Assembly (NCBI GenBank): GCA_050184115.1
Contig: JBFXAQ010000001.1
Location: 744,001 to 808,000, forward strand
DNA: 64,000 nucleotides
Reading direction: 5' to 3'
DNA from: JACKNG01 sp050184115
GTDB taxonomy: Bacteria > Pseudomonadota > Gammaproteobacteria > Ga0077536
In this document: positions 1 through 11,600 of the stretch, in pieces
Position numbering within the stretch: the stretch's first letter is position 1
How the letters are laid out: the number at the start of each line of letters is the position of its first letter
The notes under the pieces: generated by a model
Told to the model about the DNA's origin: nothing
What the model saw: the letters and a program-made list of their open reading frames with translations, nothing else
Databases searched by the model: none
Program-made: the position numbers and the translations under genes

Positions 1-219
1 GCCGGCGACGTACTCGTTCCAGAACGGCAGGTAGAGATCCTGGAGCGCGCGCTTGGTGTCGACGTTGCGCACTGCCACCAGGTTGACCGGCTGGCGGTTG
101 CCGCCGCTCGGCGCCCAGCGCGCGCAATCCAGCACCTGGTGCAGCACCGCGTCCGGCACCGGATCGGGCTTGTAATACCGGCACGTGCCGGTCGAATGCA
201 TCGCATCCAGCAATTCCAC
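1..219 (-). CDS. Nitroreductase family protein, N-terminal part (cut by window edge)
   Basis: Only the first 73 codons are present; the reading frame runs off the left edge. A GTG start at 219-217 sits behind a GAGGA ribosome-binding site. The residues D-A-M-H-S-T followed by R-Y-Y-K-P-D-P-V-P, and the motif R-W-A-P-S-G-G-N-R-Q-P, are typical of the N-terminal FMN-binding part of the nitroreductase fold, where the R-x-S-x-R-x-Y-x2-x-P-V region and S-G-x-N-x-Q-P line the flavin pocket. The family reduces nitro, quinone or ene substrates with NAD(P)H. The substrate cannot be told from this fragment. Confidence 0.8.
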   Translation of the reverse strand, partial: MELLDAMHSTGTCRYYKPDPVPDAVLHQVLDCARWAPSGGNRQPVNLVAVRNVDTKRALQDLYLPFWNEYVAG

Positions 220-270
220 GTCAGGTCCTCGTCGTGGCCCGGAAGCGCGAACGCTTCCGGGCGAAAGCGT

Positions 271-528
271 TCAGCCGCCGGCCGAATACTGCTGCCACCA
301 GCTGTTCTCCAGCTTGGAGACATCGATCGGGTCGTAGCTGATCTCCTCGTCGGAGGCCGCCGCCGGCATGGCCGTGGTGTCCGCGGTGGCCGCGGGTTCG
401 CTGGCCGCAGGCGGCGGGCTGGCCGGGGCGGCCGCCGTGCTGCTGGCCGGTGCCTGGGCCGGCGGCTCGTCACCGCCGCAGGCGGTGAGACAGTAAGCAA
501 GGATGAGCAGAAGCGCGGTACGCGGCAT
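271..528 (-). CDS. Small Ala/Pro-rich lipoprotein
   Basis: This 85-residue protein starts with a short hydrophobic signal and a lipobox L-T-A-C at residues 14-17, so it should be lipidated on Cys17 after cleavage by signal peptidase II. The body is low-complexity and rich in Ala, Pro, Ser and Thr, and it ends with a more ordered acidic/aromatic tail containing S-W-W-Q-Q-Y. A strong GGGAGG ribosome-binding site lies seven bases before the ATG at 528. I recognise no domain. The linker-like middle suggests a tether in the periplasm, but the function is unknown. Confidence 0.7.
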   Translation of the reverse strand: MPRTALLLILAYCLTACGGDEPPAQAPASSTAAAPASPPPAASEPAATADTTAMPAAASDEEISYDPIDVSKLENSWWQQYSAGG

Positions 529-600
529 GAGATGACCTCCCTAGGACAGCGTGCGCCGAACTATAACCGGCCGGATCGCGCGGGCCAACCGCGGCCGGTG

Positions 601-1017
601 TCAGTCGTCACCCGGCGGGCGGCGGCGCATCGCCTTGACGCCCGAGCGCTCGCGCTTGGCATCGAGGCGGCGCTGACGCGCGCCGGCCGGCACGCGTGTC
701 GGTACGCGCGGTGGGGGCCGCTCGCGCGCTGCCGCGATCAGGGCGGCGAGGCGCTCCAGGGCATCTTCGCGGTTGCGCTCCTGGGTGCGGTAACGCTGGG
801 CCTTGATCGAGACGATGCCCTCGCGCGAGATGCGGCGGTCGCCGCGGGCGAGGAGGGCTTCCTTGACCCGTTGCGGCAGGCGCGAGCGCTGAATGTCGAA
901 GCGCAGCAGGATGGCGGTCGCCACCTTGTTGACGTTCTGTCCGCCCGGACCCTGCGCGCGCACGGCGGTGAATTCGAGGTCGGACTCGTCGAGGCCGAGC
1001 GAGGCGAGATCCGTCAC
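601..1017 (-). CDS. arfB: Alternative ribosome-rescue factor ArfB (YaeJ/ICT1 family)
   Basis: This 138-residue protein has the peptidyl-tRNA hydrolysis motif G-P-G-G-Q-N-V-N-K at residues 23-31, but it is far shorter than RF1/RF2 and has no codon-recognition domain. It ends in a basic Arg/Lys-rich tail that in this family enters the empty mRNA channel. ArfB releases nascent chains from ribosomes stalled on non-stop mRNA. The start is GTG at 1017, and it overlaps the stop of the upstream serine hydrolase in a GTGA junction, so the two genes are probably translationally coupled. Length and motifs match the family well. Confidence 0.93.
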   Translation of the reverse strand: MTDLASLGLDESDLEFTAVRAQGPGGQNVNKVATAILLRFDIQRSRLPQRVKEALLARGDRRISREGIVSIKAQRYRTQERNREDALERLAALIAAARERPPPRVPTRVPAGARQRRLDAKRERSGVKAMRRRPPGDD

Positions 1018-2459
1018 GGTGTGCTCCTCCGCTGGAAGTTGCCGCGTTCACCGAGAAACAGCCAGCCGTCGCCGTCCGGAAGCAGGGCAATGGTCGGGCC
1101 GCCGTCGCCGGCGCGCCGCCAGTGCGTCGCGTCGACCCGCAGCAGACGCTCGGCCGGCGCCTCGTCGCGCCGGCTGAAGAGGCCGTCAGCGCGGCGTTCC
1201 AGCACCAGGCCCGGACGGTCGTCGACGGACGCGCCGAAGCGCGCGGTCAGCGCCCGGTAGGGACCGAGCGCGGCGGCGGGCAGGTCGTCGGGGTACACGG
1301 GCGGTGGTATGACTGCGGGCGCGGCGGCGACGATGCGATCCTCGACGAGCTCGCGCATGACGTCCAGCGTGGCGTGGTCGAAGGCATTGATGACGAGGAA
1401 ATAGCCGAGACCCACGGCGGGGCTGTAGCCGAAATGGGCAAGGTAGCCATCGCCATCCCCGCCATGGCCGAAGAAGCGCGTGCCGTCGTGGTACCAGCTG
1501 TAGAGGCCGAGGCCGTAACCGAAATCGAGTCCGCTGGCGGCGGCGCGGGTGGTCACCGGACGTTCCATGCGGGTCACGGCGTCGGCCGGCAGCAGGCGCG
1601 CATTGTCGAGAACGCCCCGCCCGAGCAGCAGGCACAGTAGCCCGGCCATCTCGCGCGGACGCACGTTGAGCGCGCCGAAGGGCCGGTAGAGCAGCTGCCA
1701 GTAGGGCAGGACCGTGCGGCCGTCGGCATCATAGCCAGGGACGAGGTGGGCGCGCACGGCGTCGTCGAAGTGCAGGCTCGCATGTGTCATGCCGAGGGGT
1801 GCCAGGACTCGTGTGGCGAGGAACGACTCGAAATCGCTGCCGGTGGCGCGCTCGAGGGCATAAGCGGCGAGCCCGGCGCCGGCGTTGGTGTAGGAGAAGT
1901 AGCGTCCGGGCGGCCATAGCACGCGGCGGGCCTCGGCATGGTCGTGCACCGCCTTCGCCAGCGGCACCGGGCGCGGATCGCGTGGATCGAATTCGGCGCC
2001 GGCGAGATCGGCGAGGCCCGCGCTGTGTTCGAGCAGGTGAACGATCCGCACCGGCGCGGTCGCCGCCCAGGGGTTGTCGATCAGACCCGGGCCGACGACG
2101 GCGTCGAGCGGGTCGTCGAGATCGAGGGCGCCGTCGTTGGCGGCCATGACCAGGGCCAGCGCGGTGAAGGTCTTGGTGATGGAACCGATACGGAACAGGG
2201 CGTCGTCGCTCAACGGGGTGTCGTCGTCGGAGCCGACACTACCTGCCAGATCCGCGGCGCGAATACCCTTCGTATCGACCAGTAGAAAGGCATGCGCACT
2301 CGGCGCACCGCGGGCGCGCGCCGCACGTAGCAGCGCGACCAGGCGGAAATCGTCGGCGGCGAGGGCGTCGCTGTCGGCGGCGGCAGCAGTAGCTGGCGCC
2401 GCCCAGGCGAGCAGTGCGCACAGCAGGGCGATGAGGTGGGTGGGCAGCCGGCGGGTCAT
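1014..2459 (-). CDS. Secreted serine beta-lactamase-like hydrolase (class C / DD-peptidase fold)
   Basis: This 481-residue protein has an N-terminal Sec signal (hydrophobic stretch ending A-T-A-A-A-A). It is followed by the S-I-T-K (SxxK) nucleophile motif of the penicillin-binding-protein/beta-lactamase fold, Y-T-N as the YxN motif in a Y-F-S-Y-T-N-A-G context, and a late H-G-G-D-G motif in place of K-T-G. HxG is common in the esterase and peptidase branches of this family (Pfam Beta-lactamase), so I do not infer true antibiotic resistance. The C-terminal about 100 residues form an extra domain as in many family members. The gene overlaps arfB by four bases. The ATG at 2459 opens directly onto the signal peptide. 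Confidence 0.85.
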   Translation of the reverse strand: MTRRLPTHLIALLCALLAWAAPATAAAADSDALAADDFRLVALLRAARARGAPSAHAFLLVDTKGIRAADLAGSVGSDDDTPLSDDALFRIGSITKTFTALALVMAANDGALDLDDPLDAVVGPGLIDNPWAATAPVRIVHLLEHSAGLADLAGAEFDPRDPRPVPLAKAVHDHAEARRVLWPPGRYFSYTNAGAGLAAYALERATGSDFESFLATRVLAPLGMTHASLHFDDAVRAHLVPGYDADGRTVLPYWQLLYRPFGALNVRPREMAGLLCLLLGRGVLDNARLLPADAVTRMERPVTTRAAASGLDFGYGLGLYSWYHDGTRFFGHGGDGDGYLAHFGYSPAVGLGYFLVINAFDHATLDVMRELVEDRIVAAAPAVIPPPVYPDDLPAAALGPYRALTARFGASVDDRPGLVLERRADGLFSRRDEAPAERLLRVDATHWRRAGDGGPTIALLPDGDGWLFLGERGNFQRRSTP

Positions 2460-2518
2460 GCCGGCACTGTGACCGCGTGCGGCCGGCGCTGGCAAGCGCT
2501 CGGCCGCGTCAGAATGGC

Positions 2519-4027
2519 TCAGTGGAGCAGGAAGTTGACCGCGGCGAGGCCGGTGAAGGTCATGGTGATGGTGTAGGGCAGCGCCATCCACACCATGCGG
2601 CCGTAGGACAGCCGGATCAACGGCGCCAGCGCCGAGGTCAGCAGGAACAGGAAGGCGGCCTGGCCGTTGGGGGTCGCCACCGACGGGATGTTGGTGCCGG
2701 TGTTGATGGCGACTGCCAGCATGTCGAAGGTCTCGCGCGTGATGTGCCCGGCTTCGAGCGCGTTCTTGACCTCGGAGATGTAGACCGTGGCGACGAACAC
2801 GTTGTCGCTGATCGCCGAGAGCAGACCGTTGGCGATGTAGAAGGCCGAGGTCTGGTAAGCGCCGTCGAGGTGCAGCACCCACTCGATGACGGGGGTGAAC
2901 AGGTGCTGGTCGTGGATCACGGCGACGATGCCGAAGAACACCACCAGGAGCGAGGTGAAGGGCAACGCCTCCTCGAAGGCATGGCCGAGCCGGTGTTCCT
3001 CGGTGATGCCGTTGAACGCTGTGGCCAGCACGATGACGGTCAGGCCGATGACGCCGACCTCGGCGACGTGGAAGCCGAGCGCGAAGACGAGGAACACCGC
3101 CGCCAGGCCCTGGATCCACAGGCGTGCCTCGGCCTGCTTGTTGCGCTTCGATGATTCGTGGGCCTCGTAGTCGGCGAGGATCTCGCGCACCACCTGCGGT
3201 AAGCGGGCGCCGAAGCCGAACCAGCCGGTCATCTCGAGTGCCGCGCAGGTCATGAGGCCCACCGCCAGTACCGGCATCGAGACCGGCGCCATGCGCACGA
3301 AGAACTCGACGAAGTGCCAGCCGGCCTCGTGGCCGATGAGCAGGTTCTGCGGTTCACCGACCAGCGTGCAGACGCCACCGAGCGCGGTGCCGACGGCGCC
3401 GTGCATCATGAGGCTGCGCAGGAAGGCGCGGAAGTTGTCGAGATCGGAGCGGTGCAGTTCGTGCACCTCGTCGTCACCCGAGGCGTCGTGATCGTGGTGG
3501 TACTGCTTGCCGGAAGCGATCTTGTGGTAGACGTGGTAGAAGCCCTGCGCGACGGCGATGATGACCGCGGTCACCGTCAGCGCATCGAGGAAGGCCGAGA
3601 GGACGGCGCCGGCGAGCGAGAAGAGCAGCGACAGGAACACCTTGGACTCGACCTTCAGCAGCAGCTTGGTGAAGGCGAACAGCAGCAGTTCCTTCATGAA
3701 ATAGATGCCGGCGACCATGAACATCAGCAGCATGATGACCGGGAAATTGTGCTCGGCCTCGTGGTAGACGGTCTCCGGCGAGGTCATGCCGAGCAGTACC
3801 GCCTCGATGGCGAGCAGGCCGCCGGGTTGCAACGGGTAGCACTTCAGCGCCATCGCCAGCGTGAAGATGAACTCGACGATCAGCACCCAGCCGGTGACGA
3901 ACGGACCGGCACTCGCCACCAGGATGGGGTTGGCGATGAGAAAGCCGATGACGGTCAGCTTGTACCAGTTCGGTGAGTGGCCCAGGAAGTTGCTGACGAA
4001 GGCCTGGGACAAGGTATGCGTGGCCAT
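2519..4027 (-). CDS. nhaB: Na+/H+ antiporter NhaB
   Basis: This 502-residue inner-membrane antiporter exchanges cytoplasmic Na+ for external protons. From the start it tracks the NhaB family closely: N-F-L-G-x-S-P-x-W-Y-K-L, then E-F-I-F-T-L-A-M-A-L-K-C-Y-P-L, then F-L-D-A-L-T-V-T-A-V near residues 145-155. I chose the ATG at 4027 rather than one 14 codons upstream, because a GGGGGGA ribosome-binding site precedes it and the family begins about ten residues before N-F-L-G. A His/Asp-rich insertion (Y-H-H-D-H-D) sits in the cytoplasmic loop around residues 180-190. Many hydrophobic segments span the length. Confidence 0.95.
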   Translation of the reverse strand: MATHTLSQAFVSNFLGHSPNWYKLTVIGFLIANPILVASAGPFVTGWVLIVEFIFTLAMALKCYPLQPGGLLAIEAVLLGMTSPETVYHEAEHNFPVIMLLMFMVAGIYFMKELLLFAFTKLLLKVESKVFLSLLFSLAGAVLSAFLDALTVTAVIIAVAQGFYHVYHKIASGKQYHHDHDASGDDEVHELHRSDLDNFRAFLRSLMMHGAVGTALGGVCTLVGEPQNLLIGHEAGWHFVEFFVRMAPVSMPVLAVGLMTCAALEMTGWFGFGARLPQVVREILADYEAHESSKRNKQAEARLWIQGLAAVFLVFALGFHVAEVGVIGLTVIVLATAFNGITEEHRLGHAFEEALPFTSLLVVFFGIVAVIHDQHLFTPVIEWVLHLDGAYQTSAFYIANGLLSAISDNVFVATVYISEVKNALEAGHITRETFDMLAVAINTGTNIPSVATPNGQAAFLFLLTSALAPLIRLSYGRMVWMALPYTITMTFTGLAAVNFLLH

Positions 4028-4338
4028 GGATCGATTTCCCCCCAATACTCCCTCTGCGGTGGCTGCCATCGCATGCTTCCCCCAAGGTCGGTGTCACGGG
4101 CGGCCGGATGGCGGCCCTGTGGGGGGTAGCGGCGGCGGTACGCCGTTTATTTAGCGAGGCCCGCGTAGGTACGCCGCGCGGCGCAGGGCATGTGTTGCCC
4201 GTGCGGGTGCGGCGGTCCGCGGTTCTCTCTCGCCCGCGCTCCGCGCGAATTCGCGAGGCCCGGTTTGTCTGCCCTCACCGGGCTTGCTCGATCGCCGCGG
4301 GGTCGGTGTACGGCCCCGCGTTACGTCGCAGGCTTGTC
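4028..4338. other. Intergenic region between nhaB and acnA
   Basis: About 310 bases lie between the start of nhaB and the stop of acnA, with no convincing gene. The region must hold the nhaB promoter, but I see only a weak -10-like TAAATA on the minus strand near 4145-4155. The end next to acnA holds the GC-rich hairpin described separately. Confidence 0.5.
4296..4320 (-). terminator. Hairpin downstream of acnA
   Basis: A 9-bp stem (4296-4304 with 4312-4320, one G-T pair) and a 7-base loop lie about 20 bases after the acnA stop codon. There is no clear U-tract, so it may be a weak terminator or an mRNA 3'-end stabiliser. Confidence 0.4.
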
Positions 4339-7002
<2,664 letters not shown>

Positions 7003-7101
7003 CGTGTCTCCGTGAGTTCAGTCAGGGCCGAAAAGGGCGCATTTCAGCCGCCCATTATCGGCCATTCAGTGGCGCAGGTGTAGCCGGCCGAGCGGCCACG
7101 C

Positions 7102-8217
7102 TCAGCGCGTGAGCGCGATGATGCCGCCGCCGAGACAGCGTGCACCAAGGTAGAACACGACCGACTGCCCAGGGGTAACGGCCCGCTGCGGGGCATCGAA
7201 GCGCACCGTGGCGGTGCCGTCGACGATGGCCTCGAGGGTGCACGCCTGGTCGGGTTGGCGGTAGCGGGTCTTGGCGGTGAGCCGGGCCGGCAGCGACGGT
7301 GGCGCGCCGGCCACCCACGACAGGTCGGTGGCGTCGAGTTCCCGGCTCTGCAGGGCCGGGTGATCGTGGCCCTGGGCCACGGTCAGCACGTTCTGTTCGA
7401 GATCCTTGGCGACGACGAACCACGGCGCCTCGGCGGCGCCGCGCACGCCGCCGACGCCGAGCCCCTGGCGCTGGCCCAGGGTGTAGAAGACCGCACCGTG
7501 GTGTTGGCCGATGACGCGCCCGTCGAGCGTGCGGACGTCCCCCGGCTGCGCGGCGACGAAGCGCGACAGGAACTCGCGGAAGGGCCGCTCGCCGATGAAG
7601 CAGATGCCGGTCGAGTCCTTCTTCTCGTGCGTCGGCAGGCCGGCCGCGGCTGCGCGCCGTCGCACCTCGGGCTTGGCCAGGTCGCCGACCGGAAACAGCG
7701 CATGGGCGAGCTGGTCCTGGCCGAGGGTGTAGAGGAAGTAGCTCTGGTCCTTGTTCGCGTCGGCGCCCTTTGCCAGGGTGTGGCGGCCATCTTCCTGACC
7801 GCGTTGGACATAGTGCCCGGTGGCGATGCAGTCGCCGCCGACCGCGCGTGCGCAGTCGACGAAGGCGCGGAACTTGATTTCCCGATTGCACAGGATGTCG
7901 GGATTGGGGGTGCGGCCGCGGCGGTACTCGGCGAGGAAGTCCTCGAACACGTGGTCCCAGTAATCGGCCGAGAGGTCGACCGTGTTGATGGGTATGTCGA
8001 GCGCCTCGCACACCGCGAGCGCGTCGGCAACGTCGTCCTCCCAGTGGCACTGCCCGCTGTCGGCGGGCTCGTTCCAGTTCTTCATGAACAGGGCGGAGCA
8101 GCGCAGGCCGGCCTGTTTCACGCGCAGGGCGGCGACCGAGGAATCGACGCCGCCGGAGAGGGCGACGACGACGTGGGGGTCGCTGCCGGCCGACGCCGGC
8201 AGCCAGTCGTCAGTCAC
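7102..8217 (-). CDS. mnmA: tRNA-specific 2-thiouridylase MnmA
   Basis: This 371-residue cytoplasmic enzyme activates U34 of Lys, Glu and Gln tRNAs with ATP and inserts sulfur. The PP-loop S-G-G-V-D-S-S is at residues 21-27. The two catalytic cysteines lie in N-P-D-I-L-C-N-R-E-I-K-F and D-S-T-G-I-C-F-I-G-E-R. The start is GTG at 8217, which overlaps the end of nudJ by 8 bases; this gives a length and N-terminus typical of MnmA. The nudJ-mnmA pairing is the same as in enteric bacteria. Confidence 0.96.
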   Translation of the reverse strand: MTDDWLPASAGSDPHVVVALSGGVDSSVAALRVKQAGLRCSALFMKNWNEPADSGQCHWEDDVADALAVCEALDIPINTVDLSADYWDHVFEDFLAEYRRGRTPNPDILCNREIKFRAFVDCARAVGGDCIATGHYVQRGQEDGRHTLAKGADANKDQSYFLYTLGQDQLAHALFPVGDLAKPEVRRRAAAAGLPTHEKKDSTGICFIGERPFREFLSRFVAAQPGDVRTLDGRVIGQHHGAVFYTLGQRQGLGVGGVRGAAEAPWFVVAKDLEQNVLTVAQGHDHPALQSRELDATDLSWVAGAPPSLPARLTAKTRYRQPDQACTLEAIVDGTATVRFDAPQRAVTPGQSVVFYLGARCLGGGIIALTR

Positions 8218-8668
8218 GCAGCGCGGCCTTGAGCATGTCCAGCGGATAGCGCTGGCCAGTCTCGTAGTCGTCGATCGCGCGCAGCACCAGCGGGCTGCGG
8301 TGATTCGCGCGGCAGGCTTCGAGCTCGGCACGGGTCAACCAGTGCACGGCGACGATCTCCTTGTCGAGGCCCCGCGCAGGCTCGTGCCGGAGCGTGCTGG
8401 CGGCGAAGCAGAAGCGCAGGAAGGTCTTGCCGGGTACCTCGGTGTCCATGAGGTAGATGCCGGTCAGGGCGTCGATGCGCACGTGCCAGGCGGTCTCCTC
8501 CAGGGTTTCGCGCACCGCCGCGTCGAGCAGGGTCTCGCCCGGGTCGAGGTGGCCGGCCGGTTGATTGAACACGCGCAGGCCCTCGATCTCCTCCTCGACG
8601 CACAGGTAGCGGTCGTCCTGCTTGACGACGGTAGCGGTGACGACGTGGGGTTTCCAGAGGGTGTCCAT
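8210..8668 (-). CDS. nudJ: NUDIX phosphatase NudJ-like
   Basis: This 152-residue protein carries the full NUDIX box: G-H-L-D-P-G-E, seven residues, then R-E-T-L-E-E-T, so the metal-binding glutamates are present. In E. coli the gene upstream of mnmA is nudJ, a nucleotide tri/diphosphatase that also acts on the thiamine pyrimidine HMP-PP. The overlap with mnmA and the close sequence pattern (N-Q-P-A-G-H-L at the box) support the same identity. A GGAG site precedes the ATG. Confidence 0.88.
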   Translation of the reverse strand: MDTLWKPHVVTATVVKQDDRYLCVEEEIEGLRVFNQPAGHLDPGETLLDAAVRETLEETAWHVRIDALTGIYLMDTEVPGKTFLRFCFAASTLRHEPARGLDKEIVAVHWLTRAELEACRANHRSPLVLRAIDDYETGQRYPLDMLKAALRD

Positions 8669-8689
8669 GGCGGCTCCAGGCGGGCGCGG

Positions 8690-11600
8690 TCAGATGCGTT
8701 CGATGGTCGGATTGTCCCACGAGCCAGTGACCGCGTACTCGCGCGAAAGGAACTTGTCGATCTGCTCCGGGATGGACTTGAAGAGTTTCTGGCCGAGGTA
8801 GTAGACCGCGCCGGCGCCGGCGCCGATGGGGCCGAACAGGGCGCCGGCGACGGGCAGGGTGTTGGACAGCGCAGGGGTCACCACGACGTGCTGGTCGTAG
8901 TCCTTGGCATCGAGGCCGGTCCGCCCGGAGACGTCGATGCGCGCGGCCGGGCCGTCCATGAGCAGGCTGTTGGTGTAGGCGTTGCCGTTCTCGATCATGA
9001 ACAGGCCGTCGATGTTGTCGAAGGCGAAACCTTTCTGGAAGAGATCGTCGAAATCGAGCGACAGCCGCCGCGGCAGGGTCTGCAGGCTGAGCAGGCCGAA
9101 CAGGCGTCCGCCGCCGGGGTCGATGTCGAGGAAGCGGCCGTCGGTGACGTGCAGGTCGAAATGTCCGTTGAGGCCGGCCAGCTTGAAATCCGCCGGCGTG
9201 CCGTCCCAGCGTGCGTCGATGCCGATCTCGGTCTGCCCGCCCTCGATGTTGGCTACGTTGTAGCCGAAGCGCGCCAGCAGGCCGGCCAGCTCGCCGGCCT
9301 CGACGTCGATGTCGAACTGGCTGTGCTGGCCGTTGTCGTCGAGCAGCCAGTCGCCACGGGCAACGAGTTCGAAGTCCTCGGCATGGCACTCCAGGCGTTC
9401 GAGCGTCAGGCCGTCGGCGTGGCGGCGGGTGACGAGCGTCGCGCGGCCGAGCGCGACATCGCCGTAGGTGAAGGCGCCGATGTCGATGGCCAGCGCCGGG
9501 AAGCGGCGCGGATCGAGCGAGCCCGGAGTCGCCGGGTCGTCGCCCGGTGCGCGCCTGGCGAGGGTGAGGCGATCGAGGTCGAGTTGCAGCGTCCCGCTTG
9601 CACTGTCGCGCGGGATCACGGCCTTGCCTCGGCTGCCGGGGCTGTCGATGTCGACCTGCCAGGCGGCGGCATCGCGCAGGCCGGCCAGGCGCACGTCGTC
9701 GAAGACCCTCCCGAGCAGGTCGAGATGGCTGACCTGGACGTCGAACGACAGGGGCAGCTCAGCGGCCGGCACGGCGGCCGCGGCGCGCGCCGAGCGGCCG
9801 AGGAAGGTGACCCATTCGCCGAGCGGCAACTGCTGCGCGTAACCCTTGACGGTGAAACCCGGCGCGCCGACGAACTCCGGCGCCAGCGTACCGAGCAGCA
9901 CCTCGACGCGCTCGACCCGGGCCTTGCCGTCGTCGCCGCGAGTGGCGGCGATCTCGGCATCGAGGGTGTCGCCGAAATCGACGCGCGTGCGCTCGGCGAT
10001 GCCGTTGGCGAGCGCCACCTCGATGCGCAGCGGTTTGCGCTCGCCCGAACCCTTGCCGAACGGCCAGGGCAGGTCGATATCGAGCCCGCGCAGGCTCGAT
10101 TCGAGGGACAGGCGTTGCGGCAGCGGCGGCGCGTCGGCGCGCGCCACCGGGATGGTCAGCACCGCCTTCCACGGCAGCTCGCCGCTGAACGCCGCCACGC
10201 CCTGGTTGTGTTCGAGCCAGTGGTAGACGGGGGCCGCGTAGCGTTCGAGGTAGCGCAGCAGCATCGGCGCCGGCGAGGTGCCGGTCATGCGGAACTCGCT
10301 GTCGTAATTGGGATCGTCGAGACCGCCGTTGAGGACCAGCCCGACCGGGGCACCGTCGAACACCGCCGTGAGGCCCTCGCCGTACCAGTCGCCGCGGGTG
10401 AAACTGACCGAGCCGTTGACGTCCTCGAGGACGATGCGCTGCTTGCGCGCATCGATGCGGTTGCCGGCGAAACGCGCCTGGCCGAGCACCTCGCGCGGAC
10501 CGTCGGGGAACAGCGCCAGGTTCATGTCGAGGGTGACGTCGATGTCCCCGCCGATGTCGAGTTCCTGCAGGCGCGCGGCCTTGCCGTCCTTGAGCGGGCT
10601 GGCCATGACGATGTCGGTCGCGCTCTGCGCCGGGCCGTGAGCCGAACCGCTGATGTGCACCATGCGTTCGTGGGTGTACAGGTTGGGCACCTCGATGGTG
10701 CTCGACGCCAGGGTTGCACCGAGCACGCGGCCGCGCGCGACCTGCATGGTGGCGCGGGCGCCGTCCAGTGTGACGTGGCCGTCGACCGCGCGGGCTTCGG
10801 GCCAGCGCGAGGAATAGCGCAGCGTCGCATCGCGGACGTCGAAGTCGAAGCGCACCACGCCCTCGGCGTCGCGGAACGGCAGCGCGTCGAGCGCACCGCG
10901 CACCAGCCCCCGGCCGTTGTGGACTTCGCCCGCCTCGATCAGCTCGCGCAGCCACTGCTCGCCGCGCGCTGGCAGCAATTTGCGCGGCAGGAGTTCGTGC
11001 AGGCGACGGCCATCGGCGTGGTCGAGGTCGAGTACGAGGTCGGCCAGTGGCTGCGCGCCGAACAGGTCGCGCACGCCGCCCTGCAAGCGCAGCTCGGCGC
11101 CATTGACGTGCGCCGCGAGGCGCGGCACCCGCAGGTCGAACGTGTCGGAGCTACCGCGCTGCCAGGCAACCGTACCGTCGAGCGCGCTGACTTCGAGCGG
11201 CGCGACGAGGCGGCGCTCGTCGTCCACCCGCAACAGTTCGTTGTCGAGACGCAGGTAGCCGCCGTCGCGATTGCAGCGCGCGCTGAGCCCGAGCCCGGCC
11301 AGCGCCGGGCTGCGCGGGCCGGCAGCGACACGCAGGCGCGTGGCCGCGAACTCCGCGTAGTAGCGCGCCGGCGCGGCCGGCCGCTCGTACCAGGTCGCTT
11401 CCAAGCGCGTGAGCAGGCCGCTCGGCCCGAGTTGTCGGAGCAGGTCGCTCAGGTCGGCGTCGAGCGGGGCGAGGCCGCCGGCGACCAGCGCGAGCGGTGC
11501 CAGCGGCAGGTCGCGGGCACGCAGCGCGACGGCGGCGAGATGGCCGTTGCTGGTGTGCCAGGCGGCGCTCATGGCGGCCGGCGCCGCGGCGCCCTCGCCG

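Noticed and set aside
1014..2459. Antibiotic-resistance beta-lactamase
   Set aside because: SxxK and YxN motifs are present, but the third motif is H-x-G and an extra C-terminal domain exists, which fits the broad hydrolase family; there is no resistance context.
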